Positions 1 through 9,725 of a stretch of 23,922 nucleotides of DNA are shown here, piece by piece (position 1 is the stretch's first letter; each line of letters opens with the position of its first letter). Under the pieces are notes generated by a model. It did no database searches and was not told the origin of the DNA. It saw nothing but the letters and a program-made list of their open reading frames with translations. The DNA lies in contig MNCI01014335.1 in the NCBI GenBank assembly GCA_015680685.1, positions 1-23,922 on the forward strand. Reading direction: 5' to 3'. Source of the stretch: Gnetum montanum (lineage: Eukaryota; Streptophyta; Gnetopsida; Gnetales; Gnetaceae). The position numbers and the translations under genes were made by a program.

Positions 1-1010
1 CTTGGATGACTCTAACTTTTTCTGAGTCTACCTCTATTCCTGAACATGAAATTTTATGCCCAAGTACTACGCCTTCTTGGACCATCAGATGGCTTTTCTG
101 CCAATTGAGCCTTGGTTTCTATACACCTTTTCAGTACTTGCTCCAATCGATCCAAGGCTTGATCAAAGCTTGTTTCATAAGTGGAGAAGTCGTCCATAAA
201 GACTTCCACTCTGTTCCCTATCTGTTGTTGGAATATGCTTAGCACTAAGCGTTGAAATGTGGCAGGGGCATTGCACAAGCCAAATGACATTTGTTTATAT
301 GCAAACATTCCCCAAGGACTAGTGAACGTTGTCTTGGCTTAATCTTCTGGGGCTATCCATATTTAGTTGTACCCACTATAGCCATCCAGAAAACTATAAT
401 AGCGATGCCTTGCTATGGTGTCTAAGACTTGGTCAACAAATGGTAACGGGAAGTGATCCTTAAATGTTACCATGTTCAATAGCCTAAAATCTATACACAC
501 CCTCCATTTGCCTCCCCTTTTAGGCACGATCACCAGAGGGCTAACCCATTCACTATCAACAATGGGATATATGAACCCAACCTTAAGAAGTTGTTCTATT
601 TCTTCCTTTACTATCTGCTTCAATTTTGGGTTCAATTACCTCTGCAGTTGTTTTCGAGGTTTCATGGAGGGGTCCATGTAACTCCTATGCTAGCATATCC
701 TAGGATCTATTCTGGTTAATTCGGGGTATGACTAGGCAAAGGCTATTGACCACTTGTTTATCACTTTCAGTAGTCTTTCTTTTTGCTTGGGAACAAGTAT
801 TGCGTTGATGATCACCAGTTTTTTATTTTCAAGGGTCATGTATTCCAGACCGGTGGAAAATGGTTTCAAATCTAGGGGCTCTTATCTAAATCTCTCAAGA
901 ATTTCCAACTTCCCCCAATTAATGTTCTCAAGGTTAAGGGCTGGAAGTTGGCAACGAACTTGCTCAAGTGCATCTATGCTTCTAATGTAAGCACTAGTTA
1001 TTCCCTCAAT
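1..1010 (-). pseudogene. Athila-like Ty3/gypsy pol, reverse transcriptase part (element A), cut by window edge
   Basis: This is the N-terminal part of a retrotransposon polymerase that would copy element RNA into DNA in a virus-like particle. Read on the minus strand, a pre-RT linker (LDLKPF, LVIINA) at about 770-900 is followed by NPKLKQIVKEEIEQ near 600-635, VCIDFRLLN, and then FGLCNAPATFQR and the catalytic FMDD at about 180-290. The same order and nearly the same words occur in element B on the other strand, so the family call is firm. It is dead. Two glutamine codons are TAA near 310-370, further stops lie upstream of NPKLKQ, and near position 105 the frame shifts, after which the NWQKSHLMVQEG stretch reads in another frame. 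RNase H and integrase should lie left of the window. The FMDD aspartates are still intact here, unlike in element B. Confidence 0.93.
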
Positions 1011-1149
1011 TAGTTCCATGCATGTTATCGAGTTGCTCTCTTGATCAGCCATCAGCCACTAGGTGTCTTCCTATTGTGTGGCTGTTGCATACATGCACTT
1101 TTGTATATTAATTTCTTGTGGACACCGATTTGCATGTAGGTAATGCTAA

Positions 1150-1760
1150 ACTTCGCATAACCCATGATTTCTACATGCAATTACATCCTATGTCACTGTA
1201 TGCGATGCATGAAACTCTCTTCTTCTCGATCTTTTCAAAAATGTTTTTCTTGGATATTTCCAGGGAAAGATCGTGGATTCCTAGGTAGGCATCTATAGTA
1301 CTTAGTCATGCTCTTCTCATGATTATTAGGAAGTCCCCCTTACCATTAGTTACTTGTATCACTAGGAAATTAGCTAGATACAACCACCCACACACAGTGG
1401 TAATGATGTCCTCCACAAGTTCCAAGGGGACAATGATGGACTGGTCAGCCAACTCTAGTCAAATGTTGCTATTCCTTAGTGGAGGTAGGTTCTAGGCTTT
1501 ATACATCTCTTGAGATATTAGGTTGACTCTAGAACCTAAGTCCAGAAGAGCTTTACAAGGTTCATTCCCAACGACTTGAAGATAGATTAGAGGACTTCTA
1601 GGATTAGAGAATTTCCTAGGAAGATGGCCCACCTTAATCCAGTCAGTAACGGCATGTGTTAATATAACTATGTGAATTAAGCTCAATTTTGGGGTTGAAG
1701 GAGGCCCCGAAGCCTTACTTGATAAGGAAGCTTTCAAATGTTTAATCACTTGTGATGGTG
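1150..1760 (-). pseudogene. Retrotransposon aspartic protease (element A)
   Basis: This segment between gag and reverse transcriptase encodes the retropepsin-like protease that would cut the polyprotein. The minus-strand reading contains PCKALLDLGSRVNLIS, with the catalytic aspartate at 1540-1542. The active-site triplet reads DLG, as is usual in Athila-type elements, rather than DTG or DSG. It is preceded by a proline- and lysine-containing linker (PRKFSNPRSPLIYLQVVG). Downstream the frame continues as LADQSIIVPLELVEDI, which fits the protease flap region, but it is broken by stops near 1440-1490 and 1310. Protease between gag and RT is the normal Ty3/gypsy order. The exact borders are estimates because no intact frame spans the domain. 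Confidence 0.8.
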
Positions 1761-1860
1761 AGGGCTTGGTTGGATTGTTGGTTTTGAAGAATGGTATTTT
1801 CTACATAGGGTTGTCAGAACCAACTATGGTTGGTGGATTCACAGCCCTCGTGACATTGGA

Positions 1861-4248
1861 TTACTGTGGTTGAGTGGGGCATACCCCTTGCATTGTTGAA
1901 GCGGTTGGTGGTGGAGCTATCAGTGTAAGAGTCGCGGATGGATTCAGAGGATGGTATGCATGTGGTGTGTCTCCCTTAAGAGAAGGAGTCCTATAATACT
2001 CTTGAGCTTGGTAGTGATGTTGTGGGGTTACGTGACTGACAGAGTTACTTGGAGAAACTGGCTGCTGCACGTAATAGCCATATGGATCCGGTTGCTGGTA
2101 AGGGTATTGTTGCCTGGGCGGTGGCATCCCCCATGACTGTAGGTATTGCCACTGTTGGTGTTGGTCAATAGGTTGTGGAAAAGTTCCACTTGGATAATAC
2201 GTTAAGGGTTGGTGGAACTGCCTTGGGTTACCTTGGGGATAAGGTAACCTTCAGGGTGCTTGCCGTTTGTTAAGTCTTGGGTTGAGTGCATACACCCCAG
2301 ACTCTTGTAGATGTGAGATTATTGGGCAACATCCCTTAGGATGGTCATACTGACATATCTCACATCCACCATCATCGTCTGTATTGAAATCCACAACCTC
2401 TTTGGTGATAGTCATTTTACCCTTACCTTTGTTACATGCATGGTCTAAGTCTCTCCTCTTTTTCTTATCATAGTCACTACTTCACTCCTTAGACTCCTCT
2501 ACGATTTTTAGGATGGTTTCAAAATTGCTATCTAAGGAGTCCCACATTTGATCTACCTTTGTTGACACTTTGGTTGTTAACTTTTGAAGCAACAAGGTTT
2601 TCCTATTCACCAACTCTTCGAGTGATGACTCATCCTCCTCCTCACAGAATCTTACTCACCTTTTTCGGAGGGAAGGATTGCAGTTGTACTCTTCTGTGCT
2701 TTCTCTCCTGCATAGCTCTTCTTCTTCCTAAGCTACTTGCTCCAAAAATCTATTTACCTCATGGGACCTAAGCTCAAATAATCTCCCTTGGGCATATGTC
2801 CCAAGGGTTCTCCTAGTTTCATACCTAATCCCATCCACGAGATGACGTAGTTGATCCCGTTGTGCATAACCATGGCCTAGGCAACGATGTAGCAGTGCAT
2901 AATATCGACCCATGGCAGCATCCAAGGGTTCATGATTATCCTACTTCCATCCTTGGGATCTGTTTTCGCAAGTTGAACACTCTGGAGTACATTTGATACT
3001 TATCGTTAAACAGTTCTANAACACTCTGGAGTACATTTGATACTTATCGTTAAACAGTTCTAGCATTGTACTCCACCTTCGAATGGATTCCAATTCTAAG
3101 GACCAGTACAAGCTTTCTGCTTCCTTTATGAGTGTCCTTGGGAACAACTTTAACTTTTTCCACTCATTTTCAATGTTCTACAAAGCGTAGGCATCATGGA
3201 ATGCCTATAAGTGGTTCTGCAAATCAGTGTTGTATCCCCCCTCAAATCGTGGGATATTATTCATGTCTAGTCTCTTGATCCTGCTATCCTTTTGATGCCT
3301 TTTAGGTATTCTCATAGCCTCCGTAATATCTAACATACTTTGAGTTGCAAGTAGGGGTTCTTTATTGTCATTTCGTTCATGGCGTCTATGATGCCTACGC
3401 GGTTCCCTACTTTTCCTTTTTCCATGTCTTGATTCTCTCGACTACCCTCGTCCTCGCTCTCGACTCTCTCGTCGAGGTTTCTCACTACATTTACCCTTAT
3501 CCTCATGGTTGGGTTCTTTGTGATTGCATCCTAATGTGGAAGGAGAGGATGAATGAGACGATGAAGGTGAAGAGGAAGGAGAACCATCACCATGACGATG
3601 TTTCCTACCTTTCCTTCGATGATCCCAGCCCCGATCGTGATGACGATCAAACCGTCCACCCTTATCATGTGTTTTTGTTCCCTCATTGAACACTTAGTGT
3701 TTATGGGAATCATAACCAGGGTTATGAATCGTGGAGTGTAGGTTCTGATACCCCACCTCCTCACCATCGTTAGGAGGGGGAACATCATTTGATGGAGAAC
3801 CTGTTATAACTGGTTCACCATCTCCAATTTCGCTTAGAACATGTGGGACGTTGTGGGGCCCTTTACCCTTCAACGATGTATGGTAGCTCTCTTGCTGCAA
3901 GTCCCTTTGACGTTGCACTTCTGTGGGATGATACTCCCTCATGTCATAGTCACATGCAATGTATTTTGCATATAGTTGTGACATGCCTATTCATGTGAGA
4001 GCACGAAGGAGCATGTTGGAGACTGCTCAGTTCGGGGGTAACATTATGTTACCCTCCAAATCTCTCCAACGCAGTTTTTCATCTTGATGGAGGATAAAAT
4101 TAAAGTTAGGTACATATTCATTATGATGAATATATACCACTCGGAATTGTTGAGGAACAAGTGGTTCTTGGTTATGTATGTTGTGCTACCGACTGTCTCT
4201 TGTGTGGTTCCTAGGTGGTGAAGTGCTTTTATGAGAAGAAGAAGACAT
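1861..4248 (-). pseudogene. Athila-like gag nucleocapsid/capsid gene (element A), broken
   Basis: This would encode the structural Gag protein that packages element RNA. The start is placed at the ATG whose complement is 4246-4248, because it follows the primer site and reads MSSSSHKSTSPPRN; element E starts gag with the same MSSSSH. A TAG stop comes after 20 residues. Read on, it gives an acidic/polar region (3694-3984), a basic Arg/His/Ser-rich stretch (3442-3693), the conserved NNIPRFEGG, a retrotransposon-gag capsid core (LKLFPRTLI, RRWSTMLELF, MGRYYALLHRC) at about 2730-3180, a zinc knuckle CX2CX3HX4C at 2326-2364, and a Gln/Pro/Tyr-rich tail at 1861-2127. Stops and frameshifts break it throughout. 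One frameshift comes from a 44-nt duplication at 2976-3062 that is probably an assembly artefact. Function is known from the family; the domain order is seen directly. Confidence 0.9.
2976..3062. repeat. 43-bp direct repeat separated by a single N (probable assembly join)
   Basis: Positions 2976-3018 and 3020-3062 are identical over 43 bp, with one N at 3019 between them. The repeat lies inside the gag capsid core and repeats the codons for NDKYQMYSRV. The related gag of element E has this segment once, near 23605-23645. The pattern is that expected of two contig ends that overlap but were joined across a placeholder N. Confidence 0.9.
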
Positions 4249-4322
4249 TGTTATCTTTTCTAGTGTGCTATTGATCATTGTTTAAATTTTCTTCTGATTA
4301 ACCCTAAGAGTTCATTTTAGCT

Positions 4323-4340
4323 TCCCTAGCAATAGCGCCA
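4323..4340 (-). promoter_or_regulatory. Primer-binding site for tRNA-Asp (inner copy, element A)
   Basis: On the minus strand this reads TGGCGCTATTGCTAGGGA, one base after the LTR end at 4342. The Athila-type primer site complementary to plant tRNA-Asp is TGGCGCCGTTGCCGGGGA. The four differences form two CG to TA changes, as expected from deamination of methylated CpG on both strands. It lies 75 bases upstream of the gag ATG. Confidence 0.85.
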
Positions 4341-4341
4341 A

Positions 4342-4461
4342 TGATGAGTGGTGAGGTACCCCTACACTCAGCGTTACACATGCGATCCGGTTGAACTCCA
4401 AGGACTAAGTGCTTACGTGCCTTATGGAACACTTGAGGTTAATCAGTCATTGTCTTCCCAA
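4342..4461 (-). repeat. Partial duplicate of the LTR 3' end (element A)
   Basis: This 120-bp segment repeats the last part of the LTR found at 4528-4662, including the terminal TGATGAGTGG (plus-strand view) and the shared GATCCGGTTGAACTCC. It lacks about 20 bp present in the full copy and differs at several other positions. It is followed, in plus coordinates, by 47 bp of leader-like sequence and then by a second primer site. The repeated unit of LTR end, primer site and leader measures 186 bp. Confidence 0.85.
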
Positions 4462-4508
4462 TGATGTGGATGATTTCCTATGTTCTACTTAGCGCATAAA
4501 AAACTTAG

Positions 4509-4526
4509 TCCCTGGCAACGGTGCTA
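4509..4526 (-). promoter_or_regulatory. Primer-binding site for tRNA-Asp (outer copy, element A)
   Basis: The minus strand reads TAGCACCGTTGCCAGGGA, again one base from the LTR end at 4528. It matches the tRNA-Asp primer site at 15 of 18 positions and has decayed at different positions from the inner copy at 4323-4340. Because it directly adjoins the full LTR, it is the better candidate for the original site. Confidence 0.82.
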
Positions 4527-5063
4527 ATGATGAGTGGCGAGGTACCCCTACGCTCAACCATACGAATACGAGCATTACACGTGCGATCCGGTTGAACTCC
4601 AAGGACTAAGTGCTTACACACCTTATGGAACACTTAAGGTTAATCAGTCATTGTCTTCCCAAGCTTACTTGTATTTGTCACGGTTGTATGGTTAAGTAAG
4701 CTTCAGGCATGTGATTTTTATGTCTTTTATCTTTTTATCTCCTATGCTAAGAGGAGAAAGGGTGAAGAGACTAAGTAACTAGCTTTCACTAACTAAGCTC
4801 TAATCATCCTAGCATTAGTATCCATTCCCACTTGCTGTTTACACCCTGAACTAGTGCAATGCTATTGGGATTACCAAACACTATTCGTCACTAGGTTACC
4901 AAGCGTAGTGCACGTGCTCAAAGCAGTCGTACTGAATGCACTTAACTAGGAGAGTTAAGGGTTGAGAGAGATTAATTGTCTAAGAAAGAATTTAAACATT
5001 TAACAGTAATTAAATCCTATTTAGCTTAGTCCATATGCTCCAAGGTTTATTAGAAAGTTTGTC

Positions 5064-5069
5064 TTTATT
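5064..5069 (-). terminator. LTR polyadenylation signal AATAAA (element A)
   Basis: On the minus strand the context is GGCAATAAAGA, about 170-180 bp downstream of the TATA box. Element E has the same GGCAATAAAGA at the same distance from its own TATA box, which supports a functional origin. Confidence 0.55.
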
Positions 5070-5236
5070 GCCGGAGACAATGTTTGCTCAGGTACAAATT
5101 GCTTGAATAAAGATCTGTTCACTTTGAGACTCCTACTACGGGCACATGGAAATTATTCTAACTCTGGAATGGGAAAAATACTAGAGTTTGGCTAAGGGTC
5201 TAGATCTAGATGTGAAAACAAGGGAAGTCTACCTCT

Positions 5237-5244
5237 TATTTATA
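5237..5244 (-). promoter_or_regulatory. TATA box of element A LTR
   Basis: The minus strand reads TATAAATA, identical to the TATA box at 21697-21704 in element E. It would mark the U3/R transition and start the genomic RNA about 30 bp further on. Confidence 0.7.
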
Positions 5245-5272
5245 GATATAATGACGGGACGAAAAATCGTGT

Positions 5273-5320
5273 ATGCGATATCGCATGGGTGGATGCGATA
5301 TCTCGTACGCGATATCGCAG
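5273..5320. repeat. Three tandem GCGATATCGC-type palindromes in the LTR U3
   Basis: ATGCGATATCGCAT at 5273-5286 is a perfect 14-bp palindrome. A variant follows at about 5293-5306 and a third copy, GCGATATCGC, at 5309-5318. They lie 29-74 bp upstream of the TATA box in the minus sense, which is where proximal promoter elements are expected. Confidence 0.85.
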
Positions 5321-5909
5321 CTCATCAGTTGAGGTAATTCTTACCCACCTTATAGTGTTGTTACATCTTAATTAATTAACTAAGGCTATTCTTATGTCTC
5401 TACCATAAGGATTAACCATATCCTAAGTCATTTAAGATATTTTCTCGTTTTAGAACTTATTATTCCTAAACACCTGATCCTTGTAACTTAGTATTACTTA
5501 CCTCTATCTAGAGCCTATACATTGGTAAGGTTAAGGGATTCAAACTAGCTATAAGATTCCCTTTATTTCTATTTAACTCTTATAGGCATGTTATTAGAGG
5601 ATAGGCTTACACTAAGATTGGTATCAAAATTATAAATGATATATATGTTAAATTTTTATCCTAGAGTCAATTATGAATGGTAATCGAGCTTAACACTTAG
5701 AACTCCTTATTTCACCCTAGTGTATTAAGGCCATAAGTCATTTTAGTCTTTTAAAATCTTAAAAATTCAAATTAGCCTTTAAAACTTGAAATCATGCCCA
5801 ATGTGTAGTACTCGTAAAGACAATTCTAAGGTTACCAATTTCATCTCGATTGGACTTATGGTTTGGAAGATATTGCCATTTGAAGTTTCTATTTATGTGT
5901 GTCGTAACA

Positions 5910-6567
5910 AAATAATAATAAAAAGTTAAAAAAATCTATTGTCAAAAATTTGGTGGGTAATAATTAAAGAAAAGACTTCTCTCATCCCAAACCCAACTCT
6001 TAATTACTATTGGGATAACCACCAAAGCCAACCCTATGGTTGTTTTTCATATATATATTTACACACACTCACACACACAATAAGTAATATTTTTAAAAAA
6101 TGTATTTTTATGGGCCTTGGTCAAGATGTGGCTTGCACTTTGCAATAGTTTACCACAATGTCAACTACTTGCACCACTAGGTGGTAGGGTTGCATGGCCT
6201 TGTCATACTGCATCATAGCCAACTATGCCATGACATTGGCTAGTTGTGCTACTTGCAACAAGCTAGGTTGTAGGTTCCATGAAGCTTGTAGGGTTGCATA
6301 AGCAAAAAAAACCTTGCACCATCTAGTGAGCTAGGAGCATTGTGGGCTCAAACTTTCCTTAGCAATTTTGGTCACCATGGAAAGTCCATCAATTGACAAA
6401 AAATTTCAAAAAGTTTGTCAATTAATAGAAAATCTAGAAATCTTTTAGATAATGGGAAAAATTAGAATTTGATGTCCAAATGAGAAAAATTTAAATATAA
6501 AATCATAGTCAAATTTAGCTAGCCACTCAAATTGATGGGTTGATAGCAACTAAAATAAAAATTTTGT
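5910..6567. other. Intergenic AT-rich spacer with no gene seen
   Basis: I see no coding signal here. It holds a TA/CA microsatellite at about 6044-6081, two copies of a GTAGGGTTGCAT phrase about 120 bp apart (near 6186 and 6286), and a perfect 10-bp inverted repeat AATTGACAAA/TTTGTCAATT at 6391-6400 and 6414-6423. The short frame at 5939-6148 has no recognisable features. Confidence 0.6.
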
Positions 6568-6638
6568 AATTAAGCACACTTGTCTTAGAGTAGTACTACG
6601 ATGGGTGACCTCTTGGGAAGCTCTTAGGAAGTCCTAAC
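6568..6638 (+). ncRNA. Fragment derived from the 3' half of 5S rRNA, degenerate
   Basis: The stretch reads TTAAGC, CTTG, AGAGTAGTACTA, GATGGGTGACCTC, TGGGAAG and GTCCT in the order and spacing of plant 5S rRNA from about residue 50 to 110. This covers the internal promoter (A box, intermediate element and C box). Near the end an extra eight or nine bases interrupt the TGGGAAGTCC motif. The 5' half of 5S is absent. It is therefore not a working 5S gene. Plant Cassandra-type TRIM elements carry such a piece inside their LTRs, which is one explanation; a stray 5S pseudogene is the other. I could not find LTR ends around it. Confidence 0.7.
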
Positions 6639-7400
6639 ATTTATGCCCAAACTTTTGGACTTTTGGAAGTCATAAATTTTTATTCTAGAAGATTTTTAAA
6701 ATGAATGAAGAGTCACTTTCAGCAAATTTCAACCTTTTAGATGTGATGGTAGAGTTAGAATTTTTTTACAAAGCTTCAAAAATTAGTTTTAATCCTTGCT
6801 GCACAATTGTGCCTCAAGACCCTCATAGGCTCAATTTAGCATAGCTTAGGCATACACTATTTGTTTCTAAATTATGAATAGTCATTTATAATATTTTTTG
6901 ACATTCTAAACCCAGTGGTAAGGTCAAATTGATCATTCGAATAGCCAATAATTAGGTGACACCTTAAATTATGCCTTAAGATGATATAACTTAGACTAAC
7001 TAACCATGTCTAATAATTTAATTGTTGAGACTAATAAATCTAATCTTTTTGACCACCTTGGGCCTTAAGGTTAGGAATTTAACATATGTAGTTAGATAGA
7101 ATAGATCTCTAACCCCTAGTATGTTATTAGGTACACTACCAGAGTGAGTGTCTTAAGAGAGGTAGAAAAGTTATTAAGGGTCTAGCAAGCATAACCAATA
7201 TAGTAATGACCCAACAAGTCAAGTAGTTGGAAGAATTAACTAGTAAACTATAATGGTAACAAATATATATTCTAGGTTAACTAGCAACAAATTTGACAAG
7301 AGACATCAACCATTATGGAGAATCATAATCTTGTTTTGACAATGTGTATGATACCCACATGGAGAAATGACTCATGAGAAAATCTAGGAATAAGAATGAA
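6639..7400. other. AT-rich spacer with no gene seen
   Basis: There is no coding frame, tandem repeat or recognisable element here. Part of it may be U3 of the element B LTR, whose 5' end I cannot place, since element A carries about 665 bp upstream of its TATA box. Confidence 0.5.
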
Positions 7401-7571
7401 AGTTGCAACATACAATGTGCTCACAAGGCTCCTAGCCAATGAAAGACAACATCCATGATGTCCACCTTGTTCTTTGGACTGGCATGCATATTGGTATCTA
7501 ATGAAGTATCATATATACAGACTACGTCAATGGGCATGTGCCAATGCAGCCTTGTCAATTTATCCCTATCG

Positions 7572-7589
7572 ACACATGGTGACATGTGT
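7572..7589. repeat. Inverted repeat ACACATG-4-CATGTGT upstream of TATA box (element B LTR)
   Basis: Arms 7572-7578 and 7583-7589 are perfect and extend to 10 of 12 matches when lengthened outward. A second dyad, ATAGGC-GAA-GCCTAT, follows at about 7600-7614 and overlaps the start of the TATA box. The position relative to TATA is like that of the palindromes in elements A and E, but the sequence differs. Confidence 0.8.
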
Positions 7590-7611
7590 TGATGCTAACA
7601 TAGGCGAAGCC

Positions 7612-7620
7612 TATATAAAT
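7612..7620 (+). promoter_or_regulatory. TATA box of element B LTR
   Basis: The sequence is TATATAAAT, placed by alignment with the TATA box of element E at 21697, since the transcribed sequence 100-170 bp downstream of both is similar. Confidence 0.6.
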
Positions 7621-7790
7621 GTGAGCACTAATCACATTTGTAGTATCTTAAGCCCTTAGTGTAGCAAAGCTCTTGCAATTTGACTTCTCTAGAGTTAGAA
7701 TATTTTCCTCTAAGTGCATGTAGTGTGAATTCAAGAGATTGTACGAATATTTATTTGAGCATCATGTACCTAAATGCATTGACGTAACCA

Positions 7791-9499
7791 TCAGAGAGCC
7801 TTACAATGTGCATGAAACCATCAAAGAGGTTCACAAGCACCTATGTAGAGAACATGAATGAAATGAAGCAACTCCATCATCAACTCTCCCACACACAAAG
7901 TGAAATGAAATGGGAAGAGTTAGAGATCCATGATCACTTCAAACAAGAGCCCCTTGAACTAAAGGCTTTACCGGCAACTATGGAATATAATTTTCTTAAC
8001 AATGGCAAGTTGGTAATCATAAATGCCAAACTTTCTCTAGAACAGAAATAGAAGTTGTTGAAGGTGGTGAAAAAATGGTGAACAATCTTTTCTTGGTCAT
8101 ATCATGAACTTATAAGAATAAATATGTGGATATGCCAACAACACATCTATATGGACTCCTTCATTAAGGCAAAGAGGCAGCTACAGAGAAGATTGAACCC
8201 CAAACTAAAGTAGGTGGTCAAGGAGGAGATTGAACAACTTCTCAAGGCTAGGTTCATCTATTTGGTTTTGGATAGTAAAAGGGTTAGCCCACTTGTTCTT
8301 GTACTCAAGAAAGGACAAAAATAGAGAGTATGCATAGACTTTCGACTATTGAACATGGCAATCTTTAAGGATCATTTTCTATTGCCATTTGTTAATCAAG
8401 TGTTGGACACCATAGCAAGGAATTGCTATTACAGTTTCCTAGATGATTATAATGGATATAACCAAATCTAAATTGTACTTGAAGTCTAGGCCAAAACCAC
8501 ATTCAAAAGTCCCTAGGAAACGTTTACATATAGAAAGATGTCTTTTGTTCTATGTAATGCTCCTACTACCTTTGAATGCTTGGTTCTCAGCATCTTCCAA
8601 TAGTAAATTAGTAGTGGGATAGAATTTTTCATGGATGGTTTCTCTACCTATGGCACCACATTTGAGCAAGCCTTGGACCAACTTGAGCAAGTGCTTCAAC
8701 AATGCGTAGAAACTGACTTGAATCTCAACTAGTAGAAGAGCCATATGATGTTCCAAGAAGGCATTATGTTGGGGCACAAAATTTCAAGTAAAGGGATTGA
8801 GGAGGACCTAGAAATAGTATAAGTCATCCAAGGAATTACTAGGCAACCTAAAATGATGAAAGATGTATGGTCATTCCTTGGCCATACTAGTTATTATCAG
8901 TGCTTCATTGAGAACTTCTCAAAAATTGCTAAGTTGTTGGTTGAACTAATCAAGAAGGATGCATCCTTCAACTAGACCAAGAAATGTGAGCAAGCATTCC
9001 AGAATTTAAACTAGAAGCTCATGGAAACTCCAATTCTATGTGCTCCTGATTAATTTAGACCTTTCCACATCATGATAGATGCATCCAATTATTCTTTGAG
9101 AGTTGTGCTTACAAAATTGGACAATCAGAAACATCCTTACTACATCCATTATGTAAGCAATAGCATTATGGGGACACAATTAAACTACATCACCATGAAG
9201 AAGAAGCTCATGGTGGTGGTGTATGCATTAGAAAAACACTAGTCACTATGTGCTTGGATATCAATTTTTTATAAACATAGATCATGGTACCATTTGGATC
9301 CTCATGAAAAAGCCAATGGTGAGCCCCTGTATCATATAGTGGCTACATGTAGGAGTTTGACCTTACCATGATGGATAGAAAGGGAACTAAGAATGTGATC
9401 ATCGAGTACTTATCTTGGTTACGATGGGATAACAAAGAGGATAAGGGATCTTTATCCAATCAATTTCTAGGTGAACTCCTTGATAAACCTTGTTGCGAT
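7791..9499 (+). pseudogene. Athila-like pol, RT and RNase H (element B), truncated and decayed
   Basis: This encodes the reverse transcriptase and RNase H of the same family as element A. An open stretch to 8051 carries the pre-RT linker (DHFKQEPLELKALP, LVIINAKLSLEQ). RT follows: NPKLKQVVKEEIEQ from about 8195, VCIDFRLLN, DHFLLPFVNQVLD, SFVLCNAPTTFE and FMDG at 8628-8639, where the second catalytic aspartate of FMDD is glycine. The connection has FLGHTSYYQ, and RNase H has MIDAS, KHPYYIHYVS and LNYITMKKKLMVVVYALEK at about 9055-9320. Compared codon by codon with element A, its stops replace Trp and Gln (for example QQ to two stops in IFQQQI, and WQ to two stops in NWQKSH). It ends at 9499, where the LTR of element C begins, so integrase is missing. 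Confidence 0.93.
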
Positions 9500-9719
9500 T
9501 GAAAATCTTAGTCGCTAGAAAAACCTAGAGATCCTCGATGTAGTAGTTCACCAATGCCAAATCCCTAAGGCCTCCACAAGAAAAATGGGATTTGAGGTAT
9601 CCTAGCCAGTCTAGTAGATCAACCAGGGACTTATGGAATGCAAAACGTGAAAATACAACAAATTCGAACAATGCACAAAAAATAAATTTATTTTGAACAC
9701 AAAGCTTAAAATTTAAAAC

Positions 9720-9725
9720 TTTATT
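9720..9725 (-). terminator. LTR polyadenylation signal AATAAA (element C)
   Basis: The minus strand reads TCAATAAAGT, about 460 bp after the LTR TATA box, and a second AATAAA lies at 9687-9692. Both are plausible R/U5 signals, but AT-rich sequence makes chance matches common. Confidence 0.4.

Larger units (their letters stand above)
4528..5909 (-). mobile_element. 5' LTR of Athila-like element A
   Basis: In minus orientation the LTR would start TGTTACGAC (complement of 5901-5909) and end CTCATCA at 4528, giving TG...CA ends and 1382 bp, which is within the usual Athila LTR size. The 3' end is firm because a primer site abuts it and the same end occurs in elements E and F. The 5' end is inferred from the TG motif and the size alone. 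Inside are a TATA box (5237-5244), three palindromes just upstream of it, and a polyadenylation signal 170-180 bp downstream. The downstream half aligns with the LTR of element E at shared blocks (ACAGATCTTTATTC, GACTGCTT, CGCTTGGTAA). The other LTR must lie left of the window. Confidence 0.8.
7400..7790 (+). mobile_element. LTR promoter fragment (U3/R) of Athila-like element B
   Basis: The segment after the TATA box aligns with the element E LTR: TTAGAATATTT, CTCTAAGTG and TTTATTTGAGCAT correspond to TTAAAATATTT, CTCTAAGTG and TTTATTCGAGCAT at 21779-21843. Similarity stops near 7790, about where the polyadenylation signal should fall, and pol begins almost at once. No primer site, leader or gag is present. 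The upstream limit is a guess. Confidence 0.65.

Noticed and set aside
3345-3689. Plus-strand open frame of 114 residues
   Set aside because: It lies antisense to the basic and serine-rich part of element A gag, shows no motif, and is explained as a shadow frame of low-complexity codons.
5619-5626. TGGTATCA, like the start of an initiator-tRNA-Met primer site
   Set aside because: Only eight bases match, it is inside the U3 of the element A LTR, and there is no LTR end next to it.
6044-6081. TA/CA run as a regulatory element
   Set aside because: It is an ordinary short microsatellite with no nearby gene.
8550-8777. Minus-strand frame of 75 residues
   Set aside because: It is antisense to the RT of element B, which is well supported on the plus strand.
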